Shown here piece by piece: positions 33,043-42,196 of a DNA stretch of 43,784 bases (position 1 is its first letter; each line of letters starts with the position of its first letter). The notes under the pieces were generated by a model that was not told where the DNA came from, did no database searches, and saw nothing but the letters and a program-made list of their open reading frames with translations. Position numbers and translations under genes: made by a program. This DNA comes from a virus. The DNA is taken from the IMG/VR virus record IMGVR_UViG_3300009509_000092, positions 1 to 43,784 of that record; one strand, 5' to 3'.

Positions 33043-33566
33043 TGCTTGTCACTATTGAAATACTTGCACTTGCGATGCTCGATCAGCCGTTGGCTAGGGT
33101 CGATTACAATAAGATGTTCAAAATAGCATCAGCAGCGGTATCGGTATCTAAAGATCATTCGATTGATCCAGTATTGCTTGGAGCTATTGCCCTGATAGAA
33201 ACTGGCGGCAGGAACCTGGTGATGTTTGGCAGAGGAAGAAAAGGGGCTGGAGCTGATGTCGGGGTATTTCAAATCCACTGCCCTCGAGCTGGAAAGAGTT
33301 GCATCGATAAGCATTCTAGCTTGAAATATGGAGCAAGGAGAGCAGCCGAGATCCTTGTCATGGGTAAAAACATTTGCTCAGATCCGCCAATACGATGGAG
33401 AAAGGTTTGCTCGAGAGGTTTTTGGGCTTGCTACAATCCCGGATCTAAGCGATGGTCAAAAAGACTTATGAAATGCTACAAGGCTTTGAAGCGTAGCATT
33501 AGGAGCAAGAGATATGCCACAAGTAAGACGCAACCTGACCGACTCGCCAGCAACATTTGTTGGTAG
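33042..33566 (+). CDS. Lytic transglycosylase-like endolysin
   Basis: A 174-residue protein from the ATG at 33042. IDPVLLGAIALIETGGRN has the catalytic glutamate E53, and ADVGVFQIHCP (71-81) matches the SLT-type lysozyme fold (x-G-x-x-Q-I/V). A hydrophobic N-terminus (MLVTIEILALAM) may act as a signal-anchor. The C-terminus is strongly basic. Cleaves peptidoglycan glycan chains. It lies in the lysis cluster and overlaps the next gene by 53 bp. Confidence 0.78.
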   Translation: MLVTIEILALAMLDQPLARVDYNKMFKIASAAVSVSKDHSIDPVLLGAIALIETGGRNLVMFGRGRKGAGADVGVFQIHCPRAGKSCIDKHSSLKYGARRAAEILVMGKNICSDPPIRWRKVCSRGFWACYNPGSKRWSKRLMKCYKALKRSIRSKRYATSKTQPDRLASNICW

Positions 33567-33843
33567 TCCTACAAGTGATGTTGTAGATCCAACCGGCTTC
33601 GTCGCTGGTCCTTTGGGGATCGGCAGATGGCTGATTTTTTCTTCAGTGGATTGTTATTTTCTCAGAGGGACCAGTTCTCTCGCTGTCGGAGATGTGAAGG
33701 TTGATGAGGCAACTCCTGACCTGAGCCATCCGATCACCGGGGGAACCTATTTACAGATCGATGTCACTGGAAGCAATGATAACTATATTGCATTCAAGTC
33801 GATCTCTGGCGGTCCGAGTGGACCAGTCATATTATCAAGATAA
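33514..33843 (+). CDS. Small virion-like protein
   Basis: A 109-residue protein: MPQVRRNLTDSPATFVGSPT, then WLIFSSVDCYFLRGTSSL and a beta-rich end (TYLQIDVTGSNDNYIAFKS). It is of the kind found repeatedly in fibre-associated loci. Function unknown. It overlaps the transglycosylase frame by 53 bp, and the start is internal to it with a GCAAGAGAT-type weak site. Confidence 0.5.
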   Translation: MPQVRRNLTDSPATFVGSPTSDVVDPTGFVAGPLGIGRWLIFSSVDCYFLRGTSSLAVGDVKVDEATPDLSHPITGGTYLQIDVTGSNDNYIAFKSISGGPSGPVILSR

Positions 33844-33845
33844 CC

Positions 33846-34745
33846 ATGTTTATTTCACCAACTGGAATAATCTACTCAGGGAAAAGGGGAACGTCGATCC
33901 GCTCCAGCGGGATGTTAAACGGCATACTGTCTCTCCTATATCCCGATCCTGGGATAGTTTTAAATTCCATGAAAATTCAACCATGGTTTATTTATCTCGG
34001 CGGATCGGCAAATATTACAAACCTCGTGCCGCCAACGATCGGGGGAGTTGTTAGGGGGCAGACGTTGAGCATAGTAGAAAGCGGATCTCCTCCATCGTTC
34101 AATACGGGATCTTGTTTTTTTGGGTCGGCGAACGATGACTCTGTTAAATTCCCTGGGACATATCCGGGGGGGCACTACGAAACTGCAAGTGATTCAGTTT
34201 ATCAAATCACAACCGAAGATGTTTTTATCGAGTACTTGTTAAACCTGGAAGCCCAGGATGCAACAGATGACTGGATCATGACAAAAAATCAATTGGCAGC
34301 AACAAAGGGGATCTTTGTGGTTAGCAACGGGGGAAACATGCGTTGTAGAATATCCGACGGCACAAATTTTCAGAACGCATATGCTCCGACAATGCCAGCT
34401 TATTCGTGGGTGTTCGGTCACATAGTAATAAACAGAAACGAGGCTTCTGCGAATGGTATGAAACACTTTTGCAACGCACAGGCCGGGACCGGGGCAGATC
34501 CTAGCGCCGTTGGATCGCTTACCAATACCGGTCTTTTCAGGCTTGGTAGATGGCTCGAGGGTGGAACGACTAGATATTGCCGGACGAGGCTGGCATATAT
34601 AATGGGCTGTTTTGCAAACAACTGGATCGCGGCTGGAGCTGGCGGCATGACCGAGGCTGCAAATCTCATAACGCAGAGGTTTACCATCCTCAAGGGTTTA
34701 CTACCGATATTTGCGGCAGGTAACAAGACCCCGGAGGTTGTCTAA
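33846..34745 (+). CDS. LamG/concanavalin-like virion protein
   Basis: A 299-residue protein. VKFPGTYPGGHYETASDSVY followed by TTEDVFIEYLLNLEAQDATD and WIMTKNQLAATKGIFVVS resembles the LamG/concanavalin-like jelly roll that appears in many tail and fibre proteins and may bind glycans. Its ATG overlaps the next gene. Receptor or carbohydrate contact is inferred. Confidence 0.6.
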   Translation: MFISPTGIIYSGKRGTSIRSSGMLNGILSLLYPDPGIVLNSMKIQPWFIYLGGSANITNLVPPTIGGVVRGQTLSIVESGSPPSFNTGSCFFGSANDDSVKFPGTYPGGHYETASDSVYQITTEDVFIEYLLNLEAQDATDDWIMTKNQLAATKGIFVVSNGGNMRCRISDGTNFQNAYAPTMPAYSWVFGHIVINRNEASANGMKHFCNAQAGTGADPSAVGSLTNTGLFRLGRWLEGGTTRYCRTRLAYIMGCFANNWIAAGAGGMTEAANLITQRFTILKGLLPIFAAGNKTPEVV

Positions 34746-35908
34746 TGACAAGAACCACAGCCGCTTACTCGTATCACCTTAATTCCTCTGGCCTATATGA
34801 GCTGCACTTTTGCGGGCCAGATCTAAACAGGCCAGTATCGATACTGGATAAAAATGGCGTTGCTATTTCTGGCTGGCTGGGAGAACTGCAGCACATAGAA
34901 AAGTGGCAGCACTCACGGAACCTGGGAGGATTGACAGCAGTTGCGGCTACGGTCCACGCTACCAAGTCAGTAAGCCCAGATCGCAGAACTCTCATGCAGG
35001 GAGTGGTCGGCAACGGTACCGACACGAAGCACGGATTCAAACGTGCGGTAACGCTGACCGCTGCTCCATGGTGGATAACAGGGTTAAGCAAGCCTGGAAA
35101 CAAGAATTTTATATATATCGAGGACGAAACGATCGCCAATGCTTGGGCATATTTCAACGTCGCAACCGGAGCAATGACATCAAAAGGAGTAGGGTTCGAC
35201 TCTGCTGATATTCTATTCGGCCAGTGGTATGGCAATTCGTTTTACTTTGCTTGCAAGATAACGGGTACTGCGGCAGCCCATACAATTGGCGTGTATGCCG
35301 CTAATGCCGACGGTGACAACGATTTCCCTGGTGACTCTTCAACGACAAATGTCTACTTTGATCTAGTCAATGTAGTTCAATCTGATTATCCACCGGCTCC
35401 GATGTGGAGTGTAGGATCAGATCTTACGAAGACAGCAGACAGCGCGATCCAGTATGCTGGCGGTCCAAATCTCGGTGGTGAAAGCTTCAAGCAGGGATCG
35501 CGGGTTGTCAGGGTTTGTATGCCGACCTGCACGCCTTCGGCTCAGATCCCTGTCTGGACAATATCAGACGGCGGATCGGCAAGTGATAAAATTGAGGGAA
35601 TTATCCATACAGATGGGACGTTTCGGCTTGTATCTGCCGCAACGGCAGGCTCGGCAGGCTTGTCAACAGTAACAGGATCTATCTGTACTCGGGAAGTCAA
35701 GGATCTGATGGCTGTATGGAAGGAGGGACATCTGCAGGCTGCTGTTAGAGATGTAGCAACTGGGCTGATTGCGTATGGGACTGTTGACAATTCTGTGAAT
35801 ATCCCAGACGAGCTAGACCGTGACGAGATCAAACCGACTGGCGGTATTACCGGGGCATTGAGACATCGTAAATATTTCGCTCACTCTTTCAGGGAGCTGA
35901 CAATATGA
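34745..35908 (+). CDS. Beta-rich virion protein, unassigned
   Basis: A 387-residue protein without recognisable family. It has alternating beta and loop segments and aromatic-rich stretches (FNVATGAMTSKGVGFDSADI, TWSVG-like WSVGSD). Composition resembles a jelly-roll or carbohydrate-binding fibre module. Located inside the fibre-like block, so an external virion role is likely. Neighbours overlap by ATGA or one base. Confidence 0.5.
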   Translation: MTRTTAAYSYHLNSSGLYELHFCGPDLNRPVSILDKNGVAISGWLGELQHIEKWQHSRNLGGLTAVAATVHATKSVSPDRRTLMQGVVGNGTDTKHGFKRAVTLTAAPWWITGLSKPGNKNFIYIEDETIANAWAYFNVATGAMTSKGVGFDSADILFGQWYGNSFYFACKITGTAAAHTIGVYAANADGDNDFPGDSSTTNVYFDLVNVVQSDYPPAPMWSVGSDLTKTADSAIQYAGGPNLGGESFKQGSRVVRVCMPTCTPSAQIPVWTISDGGSASDKIEGIIHTDGTFRLVSAATAGSAGLSTVTGSICTREVKDLMAVWKEGHLQAAVRDVATGLIAYGTVDNSVNIPDELDRDEIKPTGGITGALRHRKYFAHSFRELTI

Positions 35909-36153
35909 AACAGCTTTTTTTGCCGTATCGAATAGAGAGCGCCGTCAACGTGAGAACCAGAAGCGGGGCTAGTTATTGTCATGTGATAGTTGATGATGCT
36001 GCCGCTCTTGAGCTTCTAAAAGCTGGAGCGATCGATAAATGGGAGAACGCACCAGCCAATTTTAAAGAAGCTGATGGAACTCCTAGTCATAGCTATCAGG
36101 GTCTTGATGTAACCAAGATGGGAAAGATCGCCGATAGCGGCGAGATACCATGA
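35905..36153 (+). CDS. Small protein of unknown function
   Basis: An 82-residue protein. It opens FLPYRIESAVNVRTRSGASY and ends YQGLDVTKMGKIADSGEIP. No motif is recognised. Overlaps its neighbours by 4 bp, so it is translated with the fibre block. Confidence 0.45.
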   Translation: MKQLFLPYRIESAVNVRTRSGASYCHVIVDDAAALELLKAGAIDKWENAPANFKEADGTPSHSYQGLDVTKMGKIADSGEIP

Positions 36154-36581
36154 TGTCCTGCCCTCGTTGCATATACAATTCCCTTAAAGCTGCCGTCGAA
36201 AAACATCGACCTGGCAGAACCGTTGCCATCAGCGATCATATCAACGGAGGCCAAGAACTGATCGAAGTTGATTCAAAAACCGGCCAGCCAGTCGCGGATC
36301 CTATAGCCCGGTATTGGTTCGCTGATCCTATTCCTTCTGTCTGTACTTGTCTCATTCCCTTGCTTACTCTTGGGGTCAGCCCTACAAAAGAGGATATCGA
36401 GGAATATATGGAACGCATGAAAGTTGACGAGGCAGATCCTCCTTCTGCTTTCATAGCTGCTATAGGCGGGCAAGATGTATTCGATAACATAAAATCAGTG
36501 ATATCTGACGAGCGTGAACGGCTGGCCGAAATTTATTTTAATACCACTGGCGATGATGTGTATCTGAAGGAGATCGGTTAG
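36150..36581 (+). CDS. Protein of unknown function with N-terminal CxxC
   Basis: A 143-residue protein starting with ATGATG (MMSCPRCIYN), with C4-x2-C7 and a third cysteine pair later (VCTCLI). The C-terminus is helical and acidic (KEDIEEYMERMK and ISDERERLAEIYFN). It overlaps both neighbours. A metal site is possible. Function unknown. Confidence 0.45.
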   Translation: MMSCPRCIYNSLKAAVEKHRPGRTVAISDHINGGQELIEVDSKTGQPVADPIARYWFADPIPSVCTCLIPLLTLGVSPTKEDIEEYMERMKVDEADPPSAFIAAIGGQDVFDNIKSVISDERERLAEIYFNTTGDDVYLKEIG

Positions 36582-37984
36582 TGGCTTATTCCTTTACACG
36601 CCTCGGGCATGTCGCCGCTAATCAATGGGAGCAATGGGGTAGCTCTGGCGCAAACATCATTACAAACGTGGTCGGTCCGGTCTGGTTCCTGGCCTTTGCG
36701 ACCGGAGCTACATCCGGAGCTACTGCTTATATAATAACACTTGGAACTGATTTCTCTGGTTACCCTCTTAATGTTGTCTTGCTGAGAGTTAACGGCACCG
36801 CATTCATAGGTGGGGAGACTGTTAATATCACTGGTGGTGGGTCATTCACCCTACCAGCTGCGGTATTCTCAACCGCAATTCATCCTTGTGTTATAGTCAA
36901 TGGTTCTGATACCGCCAATTTATTCGATGCCGTTGCTCAACAGTCGATATCCGCTGGCTGGGGATATCACTCGCTAACTAAGTCAAGCCAATTGGTCTTG
37001 AACTGCTCGATAATAGTTGGTACGCCAAATCAAACCGCCGTTACTTCCGCCATATCAAAGCTAGAGTCAGTTGAACTTAATGGATCATTATGGTGCGGAG
37101 GGAACGCCACGTATCCATCAACGTTCAAAATAGGTGACGGGATCATTGGTTCTCCGGCTACATCGAGACTGGGATCGGTGATCGATTGTAATGTTGTTGC
37201 ACCAATACTCTGGAACGGCTCAACTCGATACGGATATGTAGAATGTCATGCCTCGACGATAAATAACGTAGAGGCTGGATGGAAGTGCGGTTATCAGCGC
37301 GTGGAGAGTTGGGAGTCCGGAAGCTTTGCTGGTATTGGCATGACTTTATCCGGTAATGCAACATGGGGCAAGGCTGCATCTGATATAGCGACAGTCAACA
37401 GTTGCTCGGTGTACGAAACGCTTGGAGCCAGCCACATCTATCCAAATTTTTCTGATGTGAAGATCGACGCGACCGTTGCTGGAACAAATGCCGGTATTGT
37501 CAGCATAGGCGGTGGTGATTATGTCGCGACTAACATCACCGTCGAGAACGCTTCTAATTCAATCATTGGCTTTGCGACTGGAGGAATAAAAACCTTCAGA
37601 AATTGTTATCTGGACGTGACAACAGTTATCAGCTTTCTCTCTGGGATGACTACTCTACATCAGTGGACAATTGATATTAACTGCAAAAATGCTGCTGGAA
37701 CAAATATCCCAGGTGTAAGGGTTAGAGCCTGGAACGGTTTACAAAACCCGTTATCTGATACTCCGCTTTTCGACGTAACAACTGGTGCCGGTGGCTCGAT
37801 AGCTCAACAGATTTTTACTTTCTATCGAACGCAGACCGGAGCGGCAGATATAAATTATAATCCTATCACGCTGTGGATCACAAAAACCGGATGGAAAGAA
37901 ACCAAGATAGTAAAAACACTCGATGATATTTTGGATTTAACTCTTACGTTAGAAACAATTGAAAAAGACCCAATGACAGGCTAG
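36581..37984 (+). CDS. Fibre-like virion protein, beta-rich
   Basis: A 467-residue protein from a GTG at 36581 overlapping the preceding stop, with AAGGAG upstream. It contains beta-rich repeats (FIGGETVNITGGGSFTLPAA and CNVVAPILWNGSTRYGYV) and a C-terminal domain that looks like a carboxypeptidase-regulatory-like or Ig-like fold (WTIDINCKNAAGTNIPGVRV). It precedes a much larger fibre-like gene. Likely a host-binding or appendage protein. Confidence 0.55.
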   Translation: MAYSFTRLGHVAANQWEQWGSSGANIITNVVGPVWFLAFATGATSGATAYIITLGTDFSGYPLNVVLLRVNGTAFIGGETVNITGGGSFTLPAAVFSTAIHPCVIVNGSDTANLFDAVAQQSISAGWGYHSLTKSSQLVLNCSIIVGTPNQTAVTSAISKLESVELNGSLWCGGNATYPSTFKIGDGIIGSPATSRLGSVIDCNVVAPILWNGSTRYGYVECHASTINNVEAGWKCGYQRVESWESGSFAGIGMTLSGNATWGKAASDIATVNSCSVYETLGASHIYPNFSDVKIDATVAGTNAGIVSIGGGDYVATNITVENASNSIIGFATGGIKTFRNCYLDVTTVISFLSGMTTLHQWTIDINCKNAAGTNIPGVRVRAWNGLQNPLSDTPLFDVTTGAGGSIAQQIFTFYRTQTGAADINYNPITLWITKTGWKETKIVKTLDDILDLTLTLETIEKDPMTG

Positions 37985-37987
37985 CCA

Positions 37988-40756
37988 ATGGCTGCGACGA
38001 TATATAAATTAGATGAAACTCCAGTCCTTGCCGAGAACCTCGAGAGCGGCGATACCGTAACTGTTGCTATTTATAATAAGGCAACCGGCGCAGCGGTTTC
38101 TCTTTCCGCATCAAGCGCAACGGAAATAGGAACGACTGGTATTTATCGCTATACGGTGGCAATGACCACGCCACCGGAATACGGTAAAAATACTTATATC
38201 TACATCTTTACCGGAACACTTCAGAAGCGATATGGCGAATTTAACTGGATAGACGATGAATCGGTGTTTACCGACGACTCGGTGCATTTAGATTTTACTG
38301 GTGGTGGTGTATCAGGAACGCAGTGGCCAAAAGGCGGTTATTTTCAGCCGGTAGATAATTTTGCCGACGCTAGAACGATAGCTAATAGATATGGGATAAC
38401 GAAATATATAATAAAGGGCAATGGTACGCTTCCTTCTGGGACCGCTCACACCAATTGGACTTTTTCTGCGGTTCCTAAAAACCCGCTAATCTCCACCCTT
38501 ACTCTTAACAACTGCAATGTCGCTGGATCTCACTTTGAATATTTTACTTTAACCGGACAGCAGAATGGAGCCATTTGTTCAGAACATTGTAGGTTAACTG
38601 CTCTTACTGATTATGAAGGATGTTACCAATGCGTCGGGCTCGCAGGGAATATAACGCAAAAATCTGGTGGAGAGGCTACATTCGTTGATGTAGTTCCAGA
38701 AGTTGCCGTGCTTCCTAATATTGATGTGAACGGCGTTTCTGGTACTAACATGTCAAATATTCAGGGTGCCATATCTCTAGTTAATATGACCGGTGGAGTG
38801 GTAAATTTCTCGTTTACCGGTTTTATACTCGTTCAAGCTTCGTGTACCGGAGGAACTTTACGCATAGGAGGTGTCGGTTATTGGGTAGACCTCGGGTCTG
38901 GTTTGACTGTTCAAGCTGACGCCACTATTCCGGCAGCGATTTGGGATCGAGCACTAAGCAGCCACGAGGATGCTGGCTCTTTTGGCTATGCCATGAATCA
39001 AATTGGAACCGCCGTTGCCATCGACGGTGGAGCGGCAAAGCTCGGTGCCATGCTTGCAAAATTGGCTGATGATAATGGTGGCGCTAGCTATGACGCTACA
39101 ACTGACAGCCAGAAGGCGATAGCTGGCAGGCTCCCTGCTTCCCTTGTTAGCGGGAGAATTGATGCAAATATCGGCTCTATCAGCGACGATGTTACAGCAG
39201 CGGATAACTTAGAAGCGACCTACGACGGGACCGGATACGAGGACCCATATGCGCCAGCGCAACAGCAACAGCTTGACCAGATCGCGCTTACGGGTGCCGC
39301 TATCAATACGCCTGCATCGGGAGCAACGATCACAACGGGGACAAGCGTTTCAGGCAGCTACACGGACACAGCGGCGCTCGACGGCATTCACTGGCAGATA
39401 GCCGATGCAGCCGGTGTGCTCGATATGTATTACGAGTTTACGCTTTCCTCCGACGCCGTGCCTGTCAGCATTGCTATCACTGGCAGAGTGAACAGCTCAA
39501 ACGACACGCTGAAGGTCTTTGCTTACAACTGGGCAGGTGCCGTCTGGCAGCAAATAGGAACGCTCCCAGGGAAGAACCAGTCAACCGACGACTCGAGCAC
39601 GTATACTCTCTATACCTCACACGTCGGAACCGGGGCCAACCTTGGAAAAGTCAGAGTACGGTTCCAGAATACTGGACTGACGACTGCCAATTTTTACACC
39701 GATCAGATCTTTCTTTCATACGCCGTTGTTTCAAGATCTGTTGGATACGCCGATGGAGCGATCTGGGTTGACGATGTTCATGGAACAACCGGGAAAACGG
39801 TTCCTTTCATAAACGGTACCGCCGATAACCCGGTAGCCACTTGGGCAGACGCTTTAACCCTGTCCGGTCTTATCGGGATCCATCGCTTCAGGATAACCGG
39901 AGGGACCGCGATCACGCTGACCGGGAACTCGGATCACTACCAGATCATTGGTGCTGAGTATGCACTTGATCTTAACGGCCAGTCTATCATGGAAGCCTAT
40001 ATCGAGGGGGCAACGATCAGCGGGACATCAACGGGAAACAATGCCCGTTTTATCGACTGCAAGATCGGGACCTGCTCTCTCACTCAATGCGGGTTTGGCC
40101 GCTGTGCTTTGCAGAGCACAGTGACTCTGCTGTCAGCGGGGACATATATCTGGGAGGGATGCTTTTCCTCGGTTGCAGGAACGGATACCCCAAGGGTTGA
40201 CTTCGGTGCTGCCGTCGGTGATACGAACCTCAACATGAGACATTATTCTGGCGGAATAGAAGTCAAAAACATGGGTCAGTCAGGCAACGATCGCATGAGC
40301 ATCGAGGGCGATGGCCAGATCATCATTGCATCAGACTGTACTGGTGGACTGATAGCTATTAGAGGGAACATAAGATTGACAGATAATTCAGGCGGTGCGG
40401 TGACACTCTCTCAAGATGCCAGGGTAACGCAGTCAACAATCGCCGATGCCTTGACCTCTCTTGAGATGAATTTTTCCTATGATGCGATCACCGATACTCT
40501 AAAAGGTCAAATGTGGCTAGAACGAGAAAAAGAGGTTATCGCCGATCCGGGCTCTATCTCTGTGGTCTTCAAAGATGAGTCGAGGGCAACGCTCTGGACT
40601 GAAGTCGACAGCTCTCCGGTGGGAGGGGTCTTCACAATAACAAAGATCTCGCCCACTGGTATAGTGAGAAATAAGCTCTTTTCGGCAGAAGCAACGGTTA
40701 CACTTCCAGACAGCTCGACGGTCAAGGGCAATATGGGGATCAATACCGTTGGCTAA
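37988..40756 (+). CDS. Large fibre-like protein with two related modules
   Basis: A 922-residue protein, the largest in the window. Residues 1-95 form an N-terminal beta domain (TVAIYNKATGAAVSLSASSA). Modules begin near residue 96 (DSVHLDFTGG, then FADARTIANRYGITKYIIKG) and again near 590 (GAIWVDDVHG, then WADALTLSGLIGIHRFRITG). Between them lies a jelly-roll-like segment (residues about 440-580). The repeated modules look like beta-helix or beta-solenoid units. The C-terminal 70 residues form another beta domain (VFKDESRATLWTEVDSSPVG). Likely an appendage; no enzyme motif. Confidence 0.6.
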   Translation: MAATIYKLDETPVLAENLESGDTVTVAIYNKATGAAVSLSASSATEIGTTGIYRYTVAMTTPPEYGKNTYIYIFTGTLQKRYGEFNWIDDESVFTDDSVHLDFTGGGVSGTQWPKGGYFQPVDNFADARTIANRYGITKYIIKGNGTLPSGTAHTNWTFSAVPKNPLISTLTLNNCNVAGSHFEYFTLTGQQNGAICSEHCRLTALTDYEGCYQCVGLAGNITQKSGGEATFVDVVPEVAVLPNIDVNGVSGTNMSNIQGAISLVNMTGGVVNFSFTGFILVQASCTGGTLRIGGVGYWVDLGSGLTVQADATIPAAIWDRALSSHEDAGSFGYAMNQIGTAVAIDGGAAKLGAMLAKLADDNGGASYDATTDSQKAIAGRLPASLVSGRIDANIGSISDDVTAADNLEATYDGTGYEDPYAPAQQQQLDQIALTGAAINTPASGATITTGTSVSGSYTDTAALDGIHWQIADAAGVLDMYYEFTLSSDAVPVSIAITGRVNSSNDTLKVFAYNWAGAVWQQIGTLPGKNQSTDDSSTYTLYTSHVGTGANLGKVRVRFQNTGLTTANFYTDQIFLSYAVVSRSVGYADGAIWVDDVHGTTGKTVPFINGTADNPVATWADALTLSGLIGIHRFRITGGTAITLTGNSDHYQIIGAEYALDLNGQSIMEAYIEGATISGTSTGNNARFIDCKIGTCSLTQCGFGRCALQSTVTLLSAGTYIWEGCFSSVAGTDTPRVDFGAAVGDTNLNMRHYSGGIEVKNMGQSGNDRMSIEGDGQIIIASDCTGGLIAIRGNIRLTDNSGGAVTLSQDARVTQSTIADALTSLEMNFSYDAITDTLKGQMWLEREKEVIADPGSISVVFKDESRATLWTEVDSSPVGGVFTITKISPTGIVRNKLFSAEATVTLPDSSTVKGNMGINTVG

Positions 40757-41075
40757 ATTATTCGGAAATAGCGGCAGGCAATCTCAGATGCTTTTTATCT
40801 CGCCCTATTTTGACAATCTGACTGCTGTAACTGGTAGCAATTTACAGACCCAGCCGGTGTGGTCCAACTTCCCAAAGGTGCCAGACGCTTGCATCTCATT
40901 TGAAATAGCAGAGGAGGCCAGCTTTATTGCAGCGGTTGCAGAGGAGGCTAGCTTTGTTGCTCAGATAGCAGAGCAGGCATCTCTTGCGGTGGTTATCGCA
41001 GAGGAGGCCAGCTTCTCAGCAGAGGTAGCCCCAGAGGCAGAAAAGATATTCAACCTAGAAAATTGCAGGTCATAA
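40749..41075 (+). CDS. Small protein with tandem 10-residue repeats
   Basis: A 108-residue protein started at a TTG at 40749 that overlaps the fibre stop, or at ATG 40789. Its second half contains at least four 10-residue units of the type AEEASFxAxx, encoded by 30-bp DNA repeats, followed by a degenerate unit. The repeating small/hydrophobic/acidic pattern suggests a beta-solenoid or trimeric coiled region. Function unknown. It lies in the fibre block. Confidence 0.5.
   Translation: MAKLFGNSGRQSQMLFISPYFDNLTAVTGSNLQTQPVWSNFPKVPDACISFEIAEEASFIAAVAEEASFVAQIAEQASLAVVIAEEASFSAEVAPEAEKIFNLENCRS
40908..41027 (+). repeat. Four tandem 30-bp coding repeats
   Basis: Units at 40908-40937, 40938-40967, 40968-40997 and 40998-41027, each starting GCAGAG[G/C]AGG. 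The third copy is the most diverged; a partial fifth follows. Confidence 0.8.
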
Positions 41076-41076
41076 A

Positions 41077-41481
41077 ATGGCTATTACATACAACATCACC
41101 CAACAAGAATTGAAGAATGCTAATAAACGACCGCTTCATGCTGGTGATGACTATGATCACCCATTCACTGTAACGGGCAAGGGTTCTCTCGTTGGTGCCA
41201 AGATCTGGTTGACAGTAAAAGAAAACGCGACCGACGATGACACCGCGGCCAAGCTCCAGCTCGACAGCTCAGACGCAGATCAGATCGAGATCACCGATGG
41301 AGCCGCTGGTGAATTCAAGGTCAAGTTCCGCTCTGCCGAGAATGGTGTAAGCGGTCATACTACGGATCTGATTGCCGGGACCTGGGTCTATGATATCCAG
41401 ATCAAGACAGCAGCAGGAATCACAACAGCAATTGACGGCGTGATCGAGTTCGCGCCAAACATCACGAAGGCAAGCACATGA
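41077..41481 (+). CDS. Beta-domain virion protein (BppU N-terminal-like)
   Basis: A 134-residue protein with GDDYDHPFTVTGKGSLVGAK and AKIWLTVKENATDDDTAAKL, then WVYDIQIKTAAGITTAIDGV. This resembles the small jelly-roll of the BppU-type baseplate domain. It is placed between the repeat protein and the second endolysin. Its stop overlaps the next ATG. Confidence 0.6.
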   Translation: MAITYNITQQELKNANKRPLHAGDDYDHPFTVTGKGSLVGAKIWLTVKENATDDDTAAKLQLDSSDADQIEITDGAAGEFKVKFRSAENGVSGHTTDLIAGTWVYDIQIKTAAGITTAIDGVIEFAPNITKAST

Positions 41482-42119
41482 ACCTGACAGCCTTTAGCAT
41501 GATCGCTGGAGTTCCTATCAGATACGCCAGGACCAAGGATCACCCATACGGAACCCAGGGAAAGCCGAGGACACAGCAGGTCACCGAGGAATTTCTGGAG
41601 AAACTCGACGACTGTTTCACCGAGCTTTGGAATGTCTGCCCCCATGGCAAAGCCGAATCGATCACCAGCGGTGGGGCGTATGTTGAAAAAGCTGGCCGTC
41701 ACGGCGAGGGACGAGCGATCGACATCGACGCTATTTGGTGGGCCAACAAGGTTCTGATCACCGCTGGATATAACGAGCACAAGCGTTTTTACCTTGGAGT
41801 TGAAGCGATCATTCGTCGGCATCTTGGAACGGTGCTAGGCTATCTCTACAACAAGGCACACCACGATCACTGGCACATAGACGACGGAACAGAGGTCAAG
41901 TTTACTATCCGCTCTCGCTCTCGAGTGATGTTCATGCAGGCCGCCCTCCTGCATATCTGGGGTAAGCATATTGCGATCGATGGTATCTATGGACCAGCCA
42001 CAGATGGGGCTCTTAGAACATGCCTTGATGTAAATGCTAGTGTATCATATTCAGAGGTTTGGAGAGAATGGCTTCTCAGAACTGCCGTCATGGGTATGGG
42101 ACAGAAGAAAGAGGGTTAG
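41478..42119 (+). CDS. Peptidoglycan endopeptidase (M15/extensin-like) with C-terminal peptidoglycan-binding domain
   Basis: A 213-residue protein. RHGEGRAIDIDAIWW contains the H-x6-D pattern and AHHDHWHIDD the H-x-H pattern of zinc-dependent M15-type or extensin-like peptidases, which cut peptide cross-links. The C-terminal RVMFMQAALLHIWGKHIAID then GIYGPATDGALRTCL is a PG_binding_1-like domain. No signal peptide. It is the last gene of the plus-strand block and is the second lytic enzyme in the window. Confidence 0.82.
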   Translation: MNLTAFSMIAGVPIRYARTKDHPYGTQGKPRTQQVTEEFLEKLDDCFTELWNVCPHGKAESITSGGAYVEKAGRHGEGRAIDIDAIWWANKVLITAGYNEHKRFYLGVEAIIRRHLGTVLGYLYNKAHHDHWHIDDGTEVKFTIRSRSRVMFMQAALLHIWGKHIAIDGIYGPATDGALRTCLDVNASVSYSEVWREWLLRTAVMGMGQKKEG

Positions 42120-42196
42120 TCTTTCATCTCCTCGAGTTTAAGCTTGGGGATATCATCTAATATTGGTTTTGAATAACGGAGTTTCTTATTCATCAT
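42116..42196 (-). CDS. 26-residue coupled peptide gene
   Basis: Minus-strand ATG at 42194-42196 starts MMNKKLRYSKPILDDIPKLK and ends at TAA 42116-42118, giving 26 residues. Its start overlaps the stop of the upstream minus-strand gene as ATGA, which supports real translation. The stretch YSKPILDDI resembles Y-x-x-P-x-L leader motifs of some peptides, but no core peptide or partner enzyme is present. It converges with the peptidase gene (TAA and TAG overlap). Confidence 0.5.
   Translation of the reverse strand: MMNKKLRYSKPILDDIPKLKLEEMKD

Noticed and set aside
42119-42193. Terminator between the convergent genes
   Set aside because: No stem with a thymine run was seen in the 75 bases; coding use by the 26-residue frame explains them better.
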